A DNA stretch of 64,000 nucleotides, taken from Streptomyces sp. NBC_00224 (GTDB lineage: Bacteria > Actinomycetota > Actinomycetes > Streptomycetales > Streptomycetaceae). A program made the position numbers and the translations under genes. Below the pieces are notes generated by a model. It was not told the DNA's origin. It worked only from the letters and a program-made list of their open reading frames with translations, and ran no database searches. This document shows positions 8,980-15,883 of this stretch, piece by piece. Within the stretch, counting starts at the first letter, position 1; every line of letters begins with the position of its first letter. The stretch lies in assembly GCF_041435195.1 (NCBI RefSeq), contig NZ_CP108106.1, positions 4,250,501-4,314,500 on the forward strand, in the 5' to 3' direction.

Positions 8980-9011
8980 GGCGCCTCCCGACCCCCTTCC
9001 CGGGAGGCGCC
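8980..9011 (+). terminator. Hairpin after the exporter gene
   Basis: Eleven-bp arms (GGCGCCTCCCG / CGGGAGGCGCC) around a 10-base loop, 62 bp after the exporter stop. There is no U tract, as is common for Streptomyces terminators. Confidence 0.55.
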
Positions 9012-9133
9012 CGCACCCCGCCCCACAGACGGCGGGCGGACCGGTCCACCCCCGCATCGGCCCGCCCGCCACCGCCGTCCCAGCACCATCCGCTACCCTG
9101 TCCTGGGCTGCCCACCACGGGCGACCCGGACGC

Positions 9134-9209
9134 GCCTCCGTAGCTCAGGGGATAGAGCACCGCTCTCCTAAAGCGGGTGTCGCAGGTTCGAATCCTGCCG
9201 GGGGCACCA
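9134..9209 (+). tRNA. tRNA-Arg (anticodon CCU), CCA encoded
   Basis: A complete cloverleaf can be drawn: 7-bp acceptor stem (GCCTCCG with CGGGGGC, one G-T pair), D arm with TAGCTCAGGGGATAGAGC, anticodon stem with loop CTCCTAA (anticodon CCT, reads AGG), and T arm GCAGG-TTCGAAT-CCTGC. The discriminator A is at 9206 and an encoded CCA at 9207-9209. tRNA genes are frequent integration sites in Streptomyces. The genes just downstream are accessory in type, but no second copy of the tRNA 3' end is visible in the window. Confidence 0.96.
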
Positions 9210-9259
9210 CGCGTTATCCCGCTGACCTGGGTTTTCTCCCTCCAGGGAGGCGCCCTACT

Positions 9260-9289
9260 CGGCCTCGGACTCCTCGTCCGGGGCCGTTT
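9260..9289 (+). terminator. Terminator of the tRNA gene
   Basis: A 10-bp stem (CGGCCTCGGA with TCCGGGGCCG, one G-T pair) with a 7-base loop, followed by TTT, starts 50 bp past the tRNA. Confidence 0.6.
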
Positions 9290-9485
9290 GCGTAAGCAGG
9301 CGGGGAGTTGATCTCCCGAGCGTCTCCCAAGTCCAGCGCGCCGGTTCCTGACTGTCGGGGGCTCACTGGTCGGATGCCGGCCGACGGGTACCGGGCGTGA
9401 GCGAGATCCGTGGCCGGGCGGACGGCAGACAGTACGCTGAATCCAGCGGGATCGAGCCCGCAGCACAGCGTCCGGGAGGTGCTTC

Positions 9486-10049
9486 ATGACGGCCGAGGTA
9501 GCCCCGGCGTGGATGCATGAGCAGATCACCGCCGAGGAGTACGAGTCCTGGTCCGAGGAGCAGTGCGCCGGCATCGAGATCGTGGACGGGATGGTCGTCG
9601 TGAGTCCGAGTGCGTCCAAGCGGCACAACCGACTGGCCCGGATTCTGGCGAACGCCCTGGATGCCGCCGCGGGCCCGGAGTGGAACGCCGACACGGACTT
9701 TGACGTCCGGCTTCAGGACGTCCCGCTCACCAATCGCCGCCCGGACGTCGTCGTGTACCGCGCGGACACGATCGACATCACTCCCACCCGCCCTGAGCAC
9801 GTGCTACTGGTCGCGGAGGTGGTGTCGCCGGGCTCGGAGACCACCGACCGAATCGTGAAGGTCGATCAGTACGCCAAGGCAGGCATCGGCTTCTACTGGC
9901 GGATCGAGCAGGCCGCGACAGGCGTTCCTCTCGTGTACACCTATGTTCTCGACCCCGCGACGAACGCCTACCGGGACGGAGACGTGTTCACCGGCGTCCT
10001 CAAGGCAGCGGCCCCCTTCCCGGTGGAGCTCGACCTCGGCCAGGTCTGA
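9486..10049 (+). CDS. Uma2-family (DUF820) PD-(D/E)XK nuclease-like protein
   Basis: A 187-residue protein of the Uma2/DUF820 family, a restriction-endonuclease-like fold. The family signature is present: KRHNRLARIL, then RRPDVVVY with the acidic metal ligand, then LLVAEVVSPGSETTDR and the KVDQYAKAGIGFYW block. Position two after the glutamate is V rather than the K of a classical ExK, as in many actinobacterial copies. A GGGAGGTG ribosome site precedes the ATG. Streptomyces genomes hold many paralogues and the biological role is unknown. It is the first gene beyond the tRNA. Confidence 0.85.
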   Translation: MTAEVAPAWMHEQITAEEYESWSEEQCAGIEIVDGMVVVSPSASKRHNRLARILANALDAAAGPEWNADTDFDVRLQDVPLTNRRPDVVVYRADTIDITPTRPEHVLLVAEVVSPGSETTDRIVKVDQYAKAGIGFYWRIEQAATGVPLVYTYVLDPATNAYRDGDVFTGVLKAAAPFPVELDLGQV

Positions 10050-10393
10050 CCACGCGCTACTCAGCAGTCGGCGGCGCGTGAGCGATGCGTGAGCGGACGA
10101 CCCGATGCAGGGTGACATGAGCCGGAGCAAGTGGCTCGCCGTGCGGTTCTGACCAGGGGCTACCGCACCGCGCGGCAGCGTCGGCCACCCCACGGCAAGG
10201 ATTCGATCCCACCTCACGAAGCCGGCTCGGCCACGGCCACGGCCGGAGAATCCAAGCGGATGGGCGGTTGCCTGCTGACGGCCTCGCTCGTTGAGTAAGG
10301 GCTGATCTTGTTCGGCGGTTGAGCGGTTGAGCCGCGGCAGGACGGCGTGGATCTCCGGAGCGTTCTGCTTCGGCGCGAGAAGAGGAGAACTTT
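10050..10393. other. Gene-free stretch
   Basis: No convincing gene or RNA is seen here. The plus-strand segment at about 10183-10211, read on the minus strand, weakly resembles a tRNA T arm plus acceptor (CGAATCC followed by a G-rich run), but it cannot fold into a tRNA. Confidence 0.4.
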
Positions 10394-10618
10394 GTGCGTC
10401 GAATGAGCATGGCCCTGGCCCTGGCTGTGGCTGCCGGTGGGCTCGGTGCGGCGGCTGCGACTGCCCAGGCCGCCCCCGCCTCCCCTGTTCTGGGGCCCCC
10501 GTTCCCCTACACGGACTGCATCAAAGCCACGGCTCAGCACGGCGAGAGCCGGGCGTACGGCAAGTGGCACTGCGACCAGCTGGTCAAGAAGGGATGGGTC
10601 AAGCCGCCGAACCGCTGA
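10394..10618 (+). CDS. Small secreted protein of unknown function
   Basis: A 74-residue protein starting at GTG. A classical Sec signal peptide (basic MRRMSM, then an alanine-rich hydrophobic core ending AQA-AP) would leave a mature domain of about 45 residues. Two cysteines (DCIKATA and HCDQLVKKGW) could form a disulphide. The ribosome site is AGAGGAG. I do not recognise a family; small two-cysteine secreted proteins are common in Streptomyces. Confidence 0.65.
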   Translation: MRRMSMALALAVAAGGLGAAAATAQAAPASPVLGPPFPYTDCIKATAQHGESRAYGKWHCDQLVKKGWVKPPNR

Positions 10619-10699
10619 TCGGCCTTTCGGGGGGCCGCCTTCGCCGGTGGCCCCCGGGCCGTGCAGGAGCCGCAGCGCGGGCAGTGGTCTCAGGCGGTC

Positions 10700-11536
10700 T
10701 TAGAAAGATTGAAGTTCAGCGGCCGACGCGTCGAGCTCGCGCAGCAGCCGCGCCTGGTCGAGGCAGCAGCGGGCCAGCCGTCGTGCGTGGGCGTACTGCC
10801 GTGCGAGGTTGAGTGACGAGCTGTCGGTCTCCAGTTGCCGGTACGCCTCGGTGATGCCGTGCGCGAACCGCGCCTGCGTGCCGTGGTCGAGGGCGAGTTG
10901 GGCGACCGCCTCCTGTGCCACGGGCAGGAGTGCCGTCAGGAAGTCCCGGGCCCGCGCGGTCCAGTCGGCGGCGTCCTCCGCACTGGGCTGCTCGTGCGTT
11001 TCGTCGTCGAAGATTGCGCGGCAGGCCTGCTCGATGCCGTCCAGCTCGGGGAGGGCGCGTGGCTGGGTGAGTCCCGCGCGGCCGAGGCGGATCAGCTGGG
11101 TGACGCCGTCCTCGGGACAGAAGTCCTCGCGGTGTCGGGGCGGGCGGCTCCAGTAGGCGCCGGGGCGGGTCGTGCGGTGCGCCTCGGGGATGCCGAGCCA
11201 GGTGCCCTCGTCCAGGCGGCACGCGTCGGGTGCCATGTGCCGGCCGCACGCGCCGGGTTCCACCAGCGCGTAGTACCAGCGGCCCGGCTCGTACGCGTCG
11301 TGGATCACCGCACCGGCGATCGTCTCCCCGAGCCGGGCGCGCACCAGCTCCGGTACGGCTGAGCCCACAGCCCTGTGGACGATCGCGGAGGAAAGACGGA
11401 CCGCGTCGAAGACGCGGCCCGTGGGGATCAGGGCGATCCCGCCGGCACTCCACTCGCGGTGGGCCGCCTTGGGGGTGGGGTGAGCCGAGGCCAGCCAGTC
11501 GGAGACTGTTCCCCGGGGGCCCGGAGGTGCGTTCAT
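10700..11536 (-). CDS. Unknown protein, possible DUF6415-like C-terminal domain
   Basis: A 278-residue soluble protein. The N-terminal half (residues about 15-130, WSAGGIALIPTGRVFDAVRL) resembles a domain seen beside actinomycete regulatory modules. The C-terminal half is helical and ends in AHARRLARCCLDQARLL, which recalls DUF6415. It is divergent from the DUF6879-type gene and shares its promoter region with the tandem TTTTCTCGCGA repeats, which suggests joint regulation. I cannot assign a function. No clear ribosome site precedes the ATG. Confidence 0.6.
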   Translation of the reverse strand: MNAPPGPRGTVSDWLASAHPTPKAAHREWSAGGIALIPTGRVFDAVRLSSAIVHRAVGSAVPELVRARLGETIAGAVIHDAYEPGRWYYALVEPGACGRHMAPDACRLDEGTWLGIPEAHRTTRPGAYWSRPPRHREDFCPEDGVTQLIRLGRAGLTQPRALPELDGIEQACRAIFDDETHEQPSAEDAADWTARARDFLTALLPVAQEAVAQLALDHGTQARFAHGITEAYRQLETDSSSLNLARQYAHARRLARCCLDQARLLRELDASAAELQSF

Positions 11537-11587
11537 GAACGGGACGCTAGGGAGCCGGCGTTGAGGGCGCGAGAGGCTTTTCGCAAG

Positions 11588-11629
11588 TTTTCTCGCGACA
11601 GCCCTTGATTAGCCCCGATTTTCTCGCGA
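11588..11629. repeat. Tandem TTTTCTCGCGA direct repeats in a divergent promoter
   Basis: The 11-mer TTTTCTCGCGA occurs exactly at 11588-11598 and 11619-11629, 31 bp apart (three helical turns). A weaker TTTTCGCAA copy lies just upstream near 11578. The repeats lie between the genes at 10700-11536 (minus) and 11707 (plus), in the most AT-rich part of the area, as expected for a regulator-binding site. Confidence 0.6.
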
Positions 11630-11706
11630 AGGTTCTCGTGCCTGGTATCGCAGGGGATCGGACCCCCACGATGCTGGACAGATCACTCCCGGCAAAGGAG
11701 ACGATC

Positions 11707-12222
11707 ATGGCACGACGACTGCGCTTCAACGGCACGGGCAGCGGCGGCGGTTCCTGCCCCGCGATCCACGAAGACCTCGACTCGGGCGAGATCATCGTGC
11801 ACGGGCCCCGGCTCACCGACCCCGACGCCATCGCCCAGCTTCAGCACATCGACGACGACGAGATCCCGATCGTCGTCCCGCGCAACACGCTGATCGACTT
11901 CGGGCCGAAGGCGCGCGACACCGAACCACGCATCCTCGACCCGGACACGTTCGCCCGGCTCTTCGAGAACTTCCAGCACAGCGCCTGGCATCTGGAGATG
12001 CGCCGCGCCTACGCGGTCGACCAAGCCTGCGACGAGTACGCCCAGTTCGCGCGGGGCGAGGCTCCGACCTGGGACATGGAGTCGCCGTGGGCCCGCACCA
12101 TCGGGGCCAAGACCCGGGACGGCGCGGCGGTCGGGCGCGTCCGCATCGTCGACAACCCGCCGGCCGAGGGGCAGCTGTTCCTTCTCGCCCACGCCGAACA
12201 ACCAGTACAACCGGCTGCGTGA
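11707..12222 (+). CDS. Fused small-protein/DUF6879 gene with truncated C-terminus
   Basis: The ATG at 11707 follows AAGGAG and gives 171 residues. Residues 1 to about 65 (RFNGTGSGGGSCPAIHEDL..., EIPIVVPRNTLIDFG) match the small protein that is a separate gene at 62359. Residues from about 75 (FARLFENFQHSAWHLEMRRAYA) begin a DUF6879 domain, but the frame breaks after QLFLLAHAEQ. The expected C-terminal part of the domain reappears in another frame at 12203-12286, with roughly 70-80 codons missing between. This is therefore probably a decayed gene. It precedes a DUF5753 regulator, the usual neighbour of such proteins. Confidence 0.6.
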   Translation: MARRLRFNGTGSGGGSCPAIHEDLDSGEIIVHGPRLTDPDAIAQLQHIDDDEIPIVVPRNTLIDFGPKARDTEPRILDPDTFARLFENFQHSAWHLEMRRAYAVDQACDEYAQFARGEAPTWDMESPWARTIGAKTRDGAAVGRVRIVDNPPAEGQLFLLAHAEQPVQPAA

Positions 12223-12286
12223 TGTCGCGCAGCACTACGCCATTCCCTACGACCGGTTCGCAGCGAACCTGACTGCGGAACGGTAG
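12203..12286 (+). pseudogene. Out-of-frame C-terminal remnant of DUF6879
   Basis: This frame reads QYNRLRDVAQHYAIPYDRFA and ends in TAG at 12286. It resembles the end of DUF6879 proteins (RWRDAAWHYA...F) and is out of frame with the preceding gene. It is best explained by an internal deletion that joined both ends of the domain. Confidence 0.6.
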
Positions 12287-12302
12287 AAGCAGGTGCGCAC
12301 CG

Positions 12303-13154
12303 GTGAGCACGGACTACCAGCAGGCACGCGAGGCGCTCGGGGTACGGCTCCGAGAGCTTCGGCTCACGGCTCCTGGCGGTCGGCTCACCGGTACGGCGCT
12401 GGCGCACAAGCTCGACTGGCCCAACTCGAAGGTCTCCAAGCTCGAACTGGGCAAGCAGACCGCCACGCCCGACGACCTGCGGCATTGGGCGGAGGCAACC
12501 GGCCGTCCCGAGACATTCGAGGAACTGCGGTCCAGGCTCGCGGGGTTCGAGTCCCACATCCGGTCGTGGCGGCGGCAGCTGGTGACCGGGCACAAGTCCG
12601 TACAGGACGCCGTCACGATCGAGCACGAGCGGTCACGGGTCCTCACCATCTGGGAGAACTGCCTCGTCCCCGGCATGCTGCAGATTCCCGATTACGCCCG
12701 GCACGTGTTCGTCCGGCATGCCGACCTCATGCGGTCGCCTCGGGACACGGAAGACGCCGTACGCGCCCGTATCCAGCGGCAGGAAGGGCTGTACCAGCCG
12801 GGCCGAAAGTACCGGATCATGGTCTGGGAAGGGGCGCTTCGCTCCCTGGTGTGCCCGCCGTCCGTGCTCGCGGCGCAGCTCCACCATCTGGCCGGCGTCA
12901 TCGGGCTGGACACCGTGGAGCTCGGCATCGTTCCCTTCGACGCCTCGCTGAAGATCTATCCGGGCAACAGCTTCTGGATCTACGACGAACGGCTTGTGAT
13001 CGTCGAGGACTGGCACGCGGAGCTGTGGATCGACGACACCGACAGCATCGCCACCTATCTCCGGGTCTGGAACACGCTGCGCGAGTCCGCCGTCTACGGC
13101 CCCGAAGCCCACCGCCTAATCACCCGCGCCCGCAGCGCCCTCCAAGACCCCTGA
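12303..13154 (+). CDS. DUF5753 helix-turn-helix regulator (WhiJ/Scr1-like)
   Basis: A 283-residue regulator with an N-terminal XRE-type HTH (residues about 10-65, LTGTALAHKLDWPNSKVSKLELGKQ) and the DUF5753 effector domain (LTIWENCLVPGMLQIPDYARHV, IMVWEGALRSLV, ELGIVPFDA). Such proteins usually pair with a DUF397 or DUF6879 protein and affect development and antibiotic production in Streptomyces. Here the partner gene just upstream is damaged. The start is GTG, 16 bp after the remnant's stop. It ends 12 bp before the convergent GAF gene. Confidence 0.87.
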   Translation: MSTDYQQAREALGVRLRELRLTAPGGRLTGTALAHKLDWPNSKVSKLELGKQTATPDDLRHWAEATGRPETFEELRSRLAGFESHIRSWRRQLVTGHKSVQDAVTIEHERSRVLTIWENCLVPGMLQIPDYARHVFVRHADLMRSPRDTEDAVRARIQRQEGLYQPGRKYRIMVWEGALRSLVCPPSVLAAQLHHLAGVIGLDTVELGIVPFDASLKIYPGNSFWIYDERLVIVEDWHAELWIDDTDSIATYLRVWNTLRESAVYGPEAHRLITRARSALQDP

Positions 13155-13166
13155 CCATCACCACCC

Positions 13167-14369
13167 TCACGCGCAATGGCTGTCGAACCCCCCGACCCCC
13201 GCCGCCCCCCTCCCCACCCCCACAGCCAGCGCCACCGCCTGCCCCGCATAGGCCAGCATTCGTTCGCCCTCGGGGGTGAGGGTGGTGCGGGGGCGGGCCA
13301 GGATGTGGCCGAGCCAGGTCGTGCCGGCCCAGATCGCCGCCTGCCAGGTGCCGGCGTCCAGGAGCATGGGGGTGCGGGGGGAAGGGGACGGTGGGGGGAG
13401 GGGGGGCCAGGTGTCCTCGCGGCCCGCCAGGGCTCGGCCTCGGTGGTCGCGGATCAGGATCTCCGCGTCGAGGAGTACGCCCACCTCCGCCGCCAGGCCC
13501 ACCACGCCCTGGCCGGAGAGGGCGAAGCCGATGATGTGGTCGCGTACCGCCTCCAGCCAGCGCTCCGTCTCGATCGTCTCCATCGCCAGCGCGCTGTGCT
13601 CCTCCAGCTTGGCCACCTCGGCGTTGTAGAGCTCCAGCCACTGGGCCTTGTCGATCGCGGCCGCCGCCAGGTCCGCCAGGGAGCCGAGGAGCGCGGCCTC
13701 GTCGGGCTCGAAGTGGCGTACGTCGCGGTGGGCCGCGTACAGCACGCCGACCGTGCCGCTCGCGTGGTGCAGCGGCAGGGCCAGTACCGAGCGGATCCCC
13801 TCGCGGGCGATCGCCGCGTCCAGGGCCGGGTCGTGGTCCATACGGGTCTCGGACTGGTAGTCCGACGTCCAGAACGGGGCGCCCGTCGCCCGCACCACCG
13901 CGCCCACGCCGTGCTCGCCCGGCAGTTGCAGGCCTATGTGCAGGGAGGTCGTGGCTCCTGCCGAGGCCCGTATCACCGAGTCGCCCGTGCCCGTCGTCAG
14001 TAACGCCACGAACGCCATGTCCACCTGCAGCAGCGCCCGGGTGCGGTGGGCCACGGTCTTCACCAGGCCGTCCACGTCGCACGACGAGGCCAGTTCGCGG
14101 GCCGTGTCCAGGAGGGCCGCCAGGTCCGCCTCGCGTCTGCGGCGGCGGTCCAGGAACCCGTGCACCGTACGGCCCAGGCGGCCCGCCCGGTGGATCACCG
14201 CCAGTTCGTCCGCCGTCGCGCCCCGGTCGTGCGCGCGCAGCAGTACCTCGTCGATGTCGTCCAACGACGCTTGTGCGGCGAGCAGTTCGAGGATCTTCAG
14301 GGCGCCCGAGTCGTCCCCCTCGTCACCCGGCTCCCAGTGTGCCGCCGCAGCCGTCGTCCTCTTCGCCAC
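13167..14369 (-). CDS. GAF-domain protein, PucR-like but without the C-terminal HTH
   Basis: A 400-residue protein with an N-terminal helical region, then a GAF sensor domain (about residues 105-260). The segment up to GERMLAYAGQAVALAVGVG resembles the central part of PucR-type GAF regulators. Those continue with a HTH_30 DNA-binding domain, but here the protein ends about 15 residues later. It may be a sensor without its own DNA-binding part or a truncated gene. GTG at 14369 is chosen because GGGGGAGG lies 7 bp upstream. It sits beside the LuxR-type gene at the edge of the aminohydroxybenzoate cluster. Confidence 0.75.
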   Translation of the reverse strand: MAKRTTAAAAHWEPGDEGDDSGALKILELLAAQASLDDIDEVLLRAHDRGATADELAVIHRAGRLGRTVHGFLDRRRRREADLAALLDTARELASSCDVDGLVKTVAHRTRALLQVDMAFVALLTTGTGDSVIRASAGATTSLHIGLQLPGEHGVGAVVRATGAPFWTSDYQSETRMDHDPALDAAIAREGIRSVLALPLHHASGTVGVLYAAHRDVRHFEPDEAALLGSLADLAAAAIDKAQWLELYNAEVAKLEEHSALAMETIETERWLEAVRDHIIGFALSGQGVVGLAAEVGVLLDAEILIRDHRGRALAGREDTWPPLPPPSPSPRTPMLLDAGTWQAAIWAGTTWLGHILARPRTTLTPEGERMLAYAGQAVALAVGVGRGAAGVGGFDSHCA

Positions 14370-14504
14370 AACAAGCCTCCCCCGGACCCCGGACGCGTCG
14401 GCATCAGCGTTCCCGCCCAAGATATGTGCGCATTGTGTGGAGGCGGAAGGGGGGAGTCATGTTCATCCGGCATTTCACACCGGTCGGTGGGCCCAACGGG
14501 GTCC

Positions 14505-15638
14505 TCACCCCCACACCCGCTGCCCCGACTCCTCCCCCAGCGGCGCGTAGTGCTCGGTGAACAGCTTCGCCACCAGTTCGCCGCGGCTGGACACCCGGAC
14601 CTTCTCGAAGATCGCCTTCACATGGTCCCGGACGGTGTGCGGTGAGAGGAACAGTTTCCCGGCCATCTCCGCGGTGCCCAGACCGCGGGCGATGTGCTGC
14701 GTTATCTCCAGTTCGCGGTCGGTCAGTTCGTACGCCTTCACCATCAGCGGGGCGACCTCCGAGATCGACGCGCGCTCGATCACCACCGCCGACGCGCCCA
14801 GCTCGCCGTCCGCGCCGCGCAGGCAGGAGGCGTGGCAGGCCAGCCAGCGGCCGCCCTTGCTGCGCACCCGCACCCGGGCGACCCCCTTGTCCCAACCGGC
14901 CGCGATGGCCCGGGCCTTGCTCGCCGTACTGTGCATCCAGGCCGGGACGGACACCCCCAGCGGGGTCGGCGTCGTGGGGCCGGGGACGATGTCGTCCAGG
15001 AGTTCGCGGGCCTCGTCGTTGACCGAAAGGAGACGGCCCGACGCGTCGAAGAGCAGCAGACCGGGGCCGGGGCCGTGGCTCGGGGTCGGACCGGCCGAAG
15101 CGGACGGCTCCGTGAAGGAGCGGAGGCGTCTGGCCATCGCCGCCGACAGCTCCTTCACCACCAGCGTGTCGTCCGCGCCGAACGCCGGTGCCCCCTGCGC
15201 GCGGAACAGGCTGACCTGGCCCCACGGGTGGCCGCCCACGCGCAGCACGGCGCGCAGTTCGTCGTCGAGGCCGCGCGGCGCCAGGAAGTCGCGGTACAGC
15301 GCGCTGCGGCCGGGCAGCCCGCCGGTGGCCTCGCGCAGTCCGGCCACCGGCAGCGGGGCGCGGGCCAGATCGCGGAACAGGTTGATGTTCTCCGAGAGCA
15401 GCTCGGACTCCCAGTAGACCGAGCAGCCCTCCTCGGTGAGGTTCTCCACCCGGATCGGCGAGGTCATCATGCCCGTCACCGGGTCGGTGGCCCGCCACAC
15501 CGAGGCGTCGTACGCGATGAGCCGGCGCAGCTGCTCGGAGGCGGTGGCGAACAGGGCGAGGGCGTCGGGGGCCGCGCCGATGGCCGTCAGGAGCGTGTCG
15601 ATGGCGTGGGTGGTGCTCGCGTTCCTGGGCACGGTCAC
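14505..15638 (-). CDS. LuxR-family regulator
   Basis: A 377-residue protein with a GAF/PAS-like N-terminal sensor region, a PAS-like segment near residue 190 (LLLFDASGRLLSVNDEARELL) and a C-terminal LuxR HTH (LTDRELEITQHIARGLGTAEMAGKL...SPHTVRDHVKAIFEKVRVSSR). GTG at 15638 is chosen because AAGGAGT lies 10 bp upstream. It is divergent from the oxidase gene at 15884 and shares a 245-bp promoter region with it that contains an 18-bp palindrome. A pathway-specific role is plausible, although such regulators are also common elsewhere. Confidence 0.85.
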   Translation of the reverse strand: MTVPRNASTTHAIDTLLTAIGAAPDALALFATASEQLRRLIAYDASVWRATDPVTGMMTSPIRVENLTEEGCSVYWESELLSENINLFRDLARAPLPVAGLREATGGLPGRSALYRDFLAPRGLDDELRAVLRVGGHPWGQVSLFRAQGAPAFGADDTLVVKELSAAMARRLRSFTEPSASAGPTPSHGPGPGLLLFDASGRLLSVNDEARELLDDIVPGPTTPTPLGVSVPAWMHSTASKARAIAAGWDKGVARVRVRSKGGRWLACHASCLRGADGELGASAVVIERASISEVAPLMVKAYELTDRELEITQHIARGLGTAEMAGKLFLSPHTVRDHVKAIFEKVRVSSRGELVAKLFTEHYAPLGEESGQRVWG

Positions 15639-15747
15639 GGGGCCGGTACTCCTTGGCGCTGCGCCGGGGACGGCGTTCGTCGGCTGCGGGCTGTCTTCGG
15701 GTGTGCCTCCACCCCGCCATCGTCCCTCACCCAACGCCCGCGCACAC

Positions 15748-15765
15748 CCCCCTCAGTTGAGGGGG
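15748..15765. promoter_or_regulatory. Palindrome CCCCCTCAGTTGAGGGGG
   Basis: Perfect 8-bp arms around a central GT lie midway between the divergent LuxR-type and oxidase genes. The spacer is too short for an RNA hairpin, so a dimeric protein's binding site is the natural reading. Confidence 0.5.
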
Positions 15766-15883
15766 TCCACGCCGTGCCAACACCTTGATCTCGGGATGTC
15801 GCCCGGGGCGCCGCGCGACCCACGATGGATGACGCCACGCCGACCCCGCCCCCCACCCCGCGCCGAATGAGGAGGCACCCACC

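Noticed and set aside
10183..10211. T-arm-like segment on the minus strand, a possible degenerate attachment site for the tRNA-Arg
   Set aside because: Only about seven bases match exactly, the orientation is inverted relative to the tRNA, and no integrase gene is present.
13380..13410. G-rich run inside the GAF gene
   Set aside because: It encodes a Pro/Ser-rich linker on the minus strand and has no regular four-tract pattern that would make a convincing structured element.
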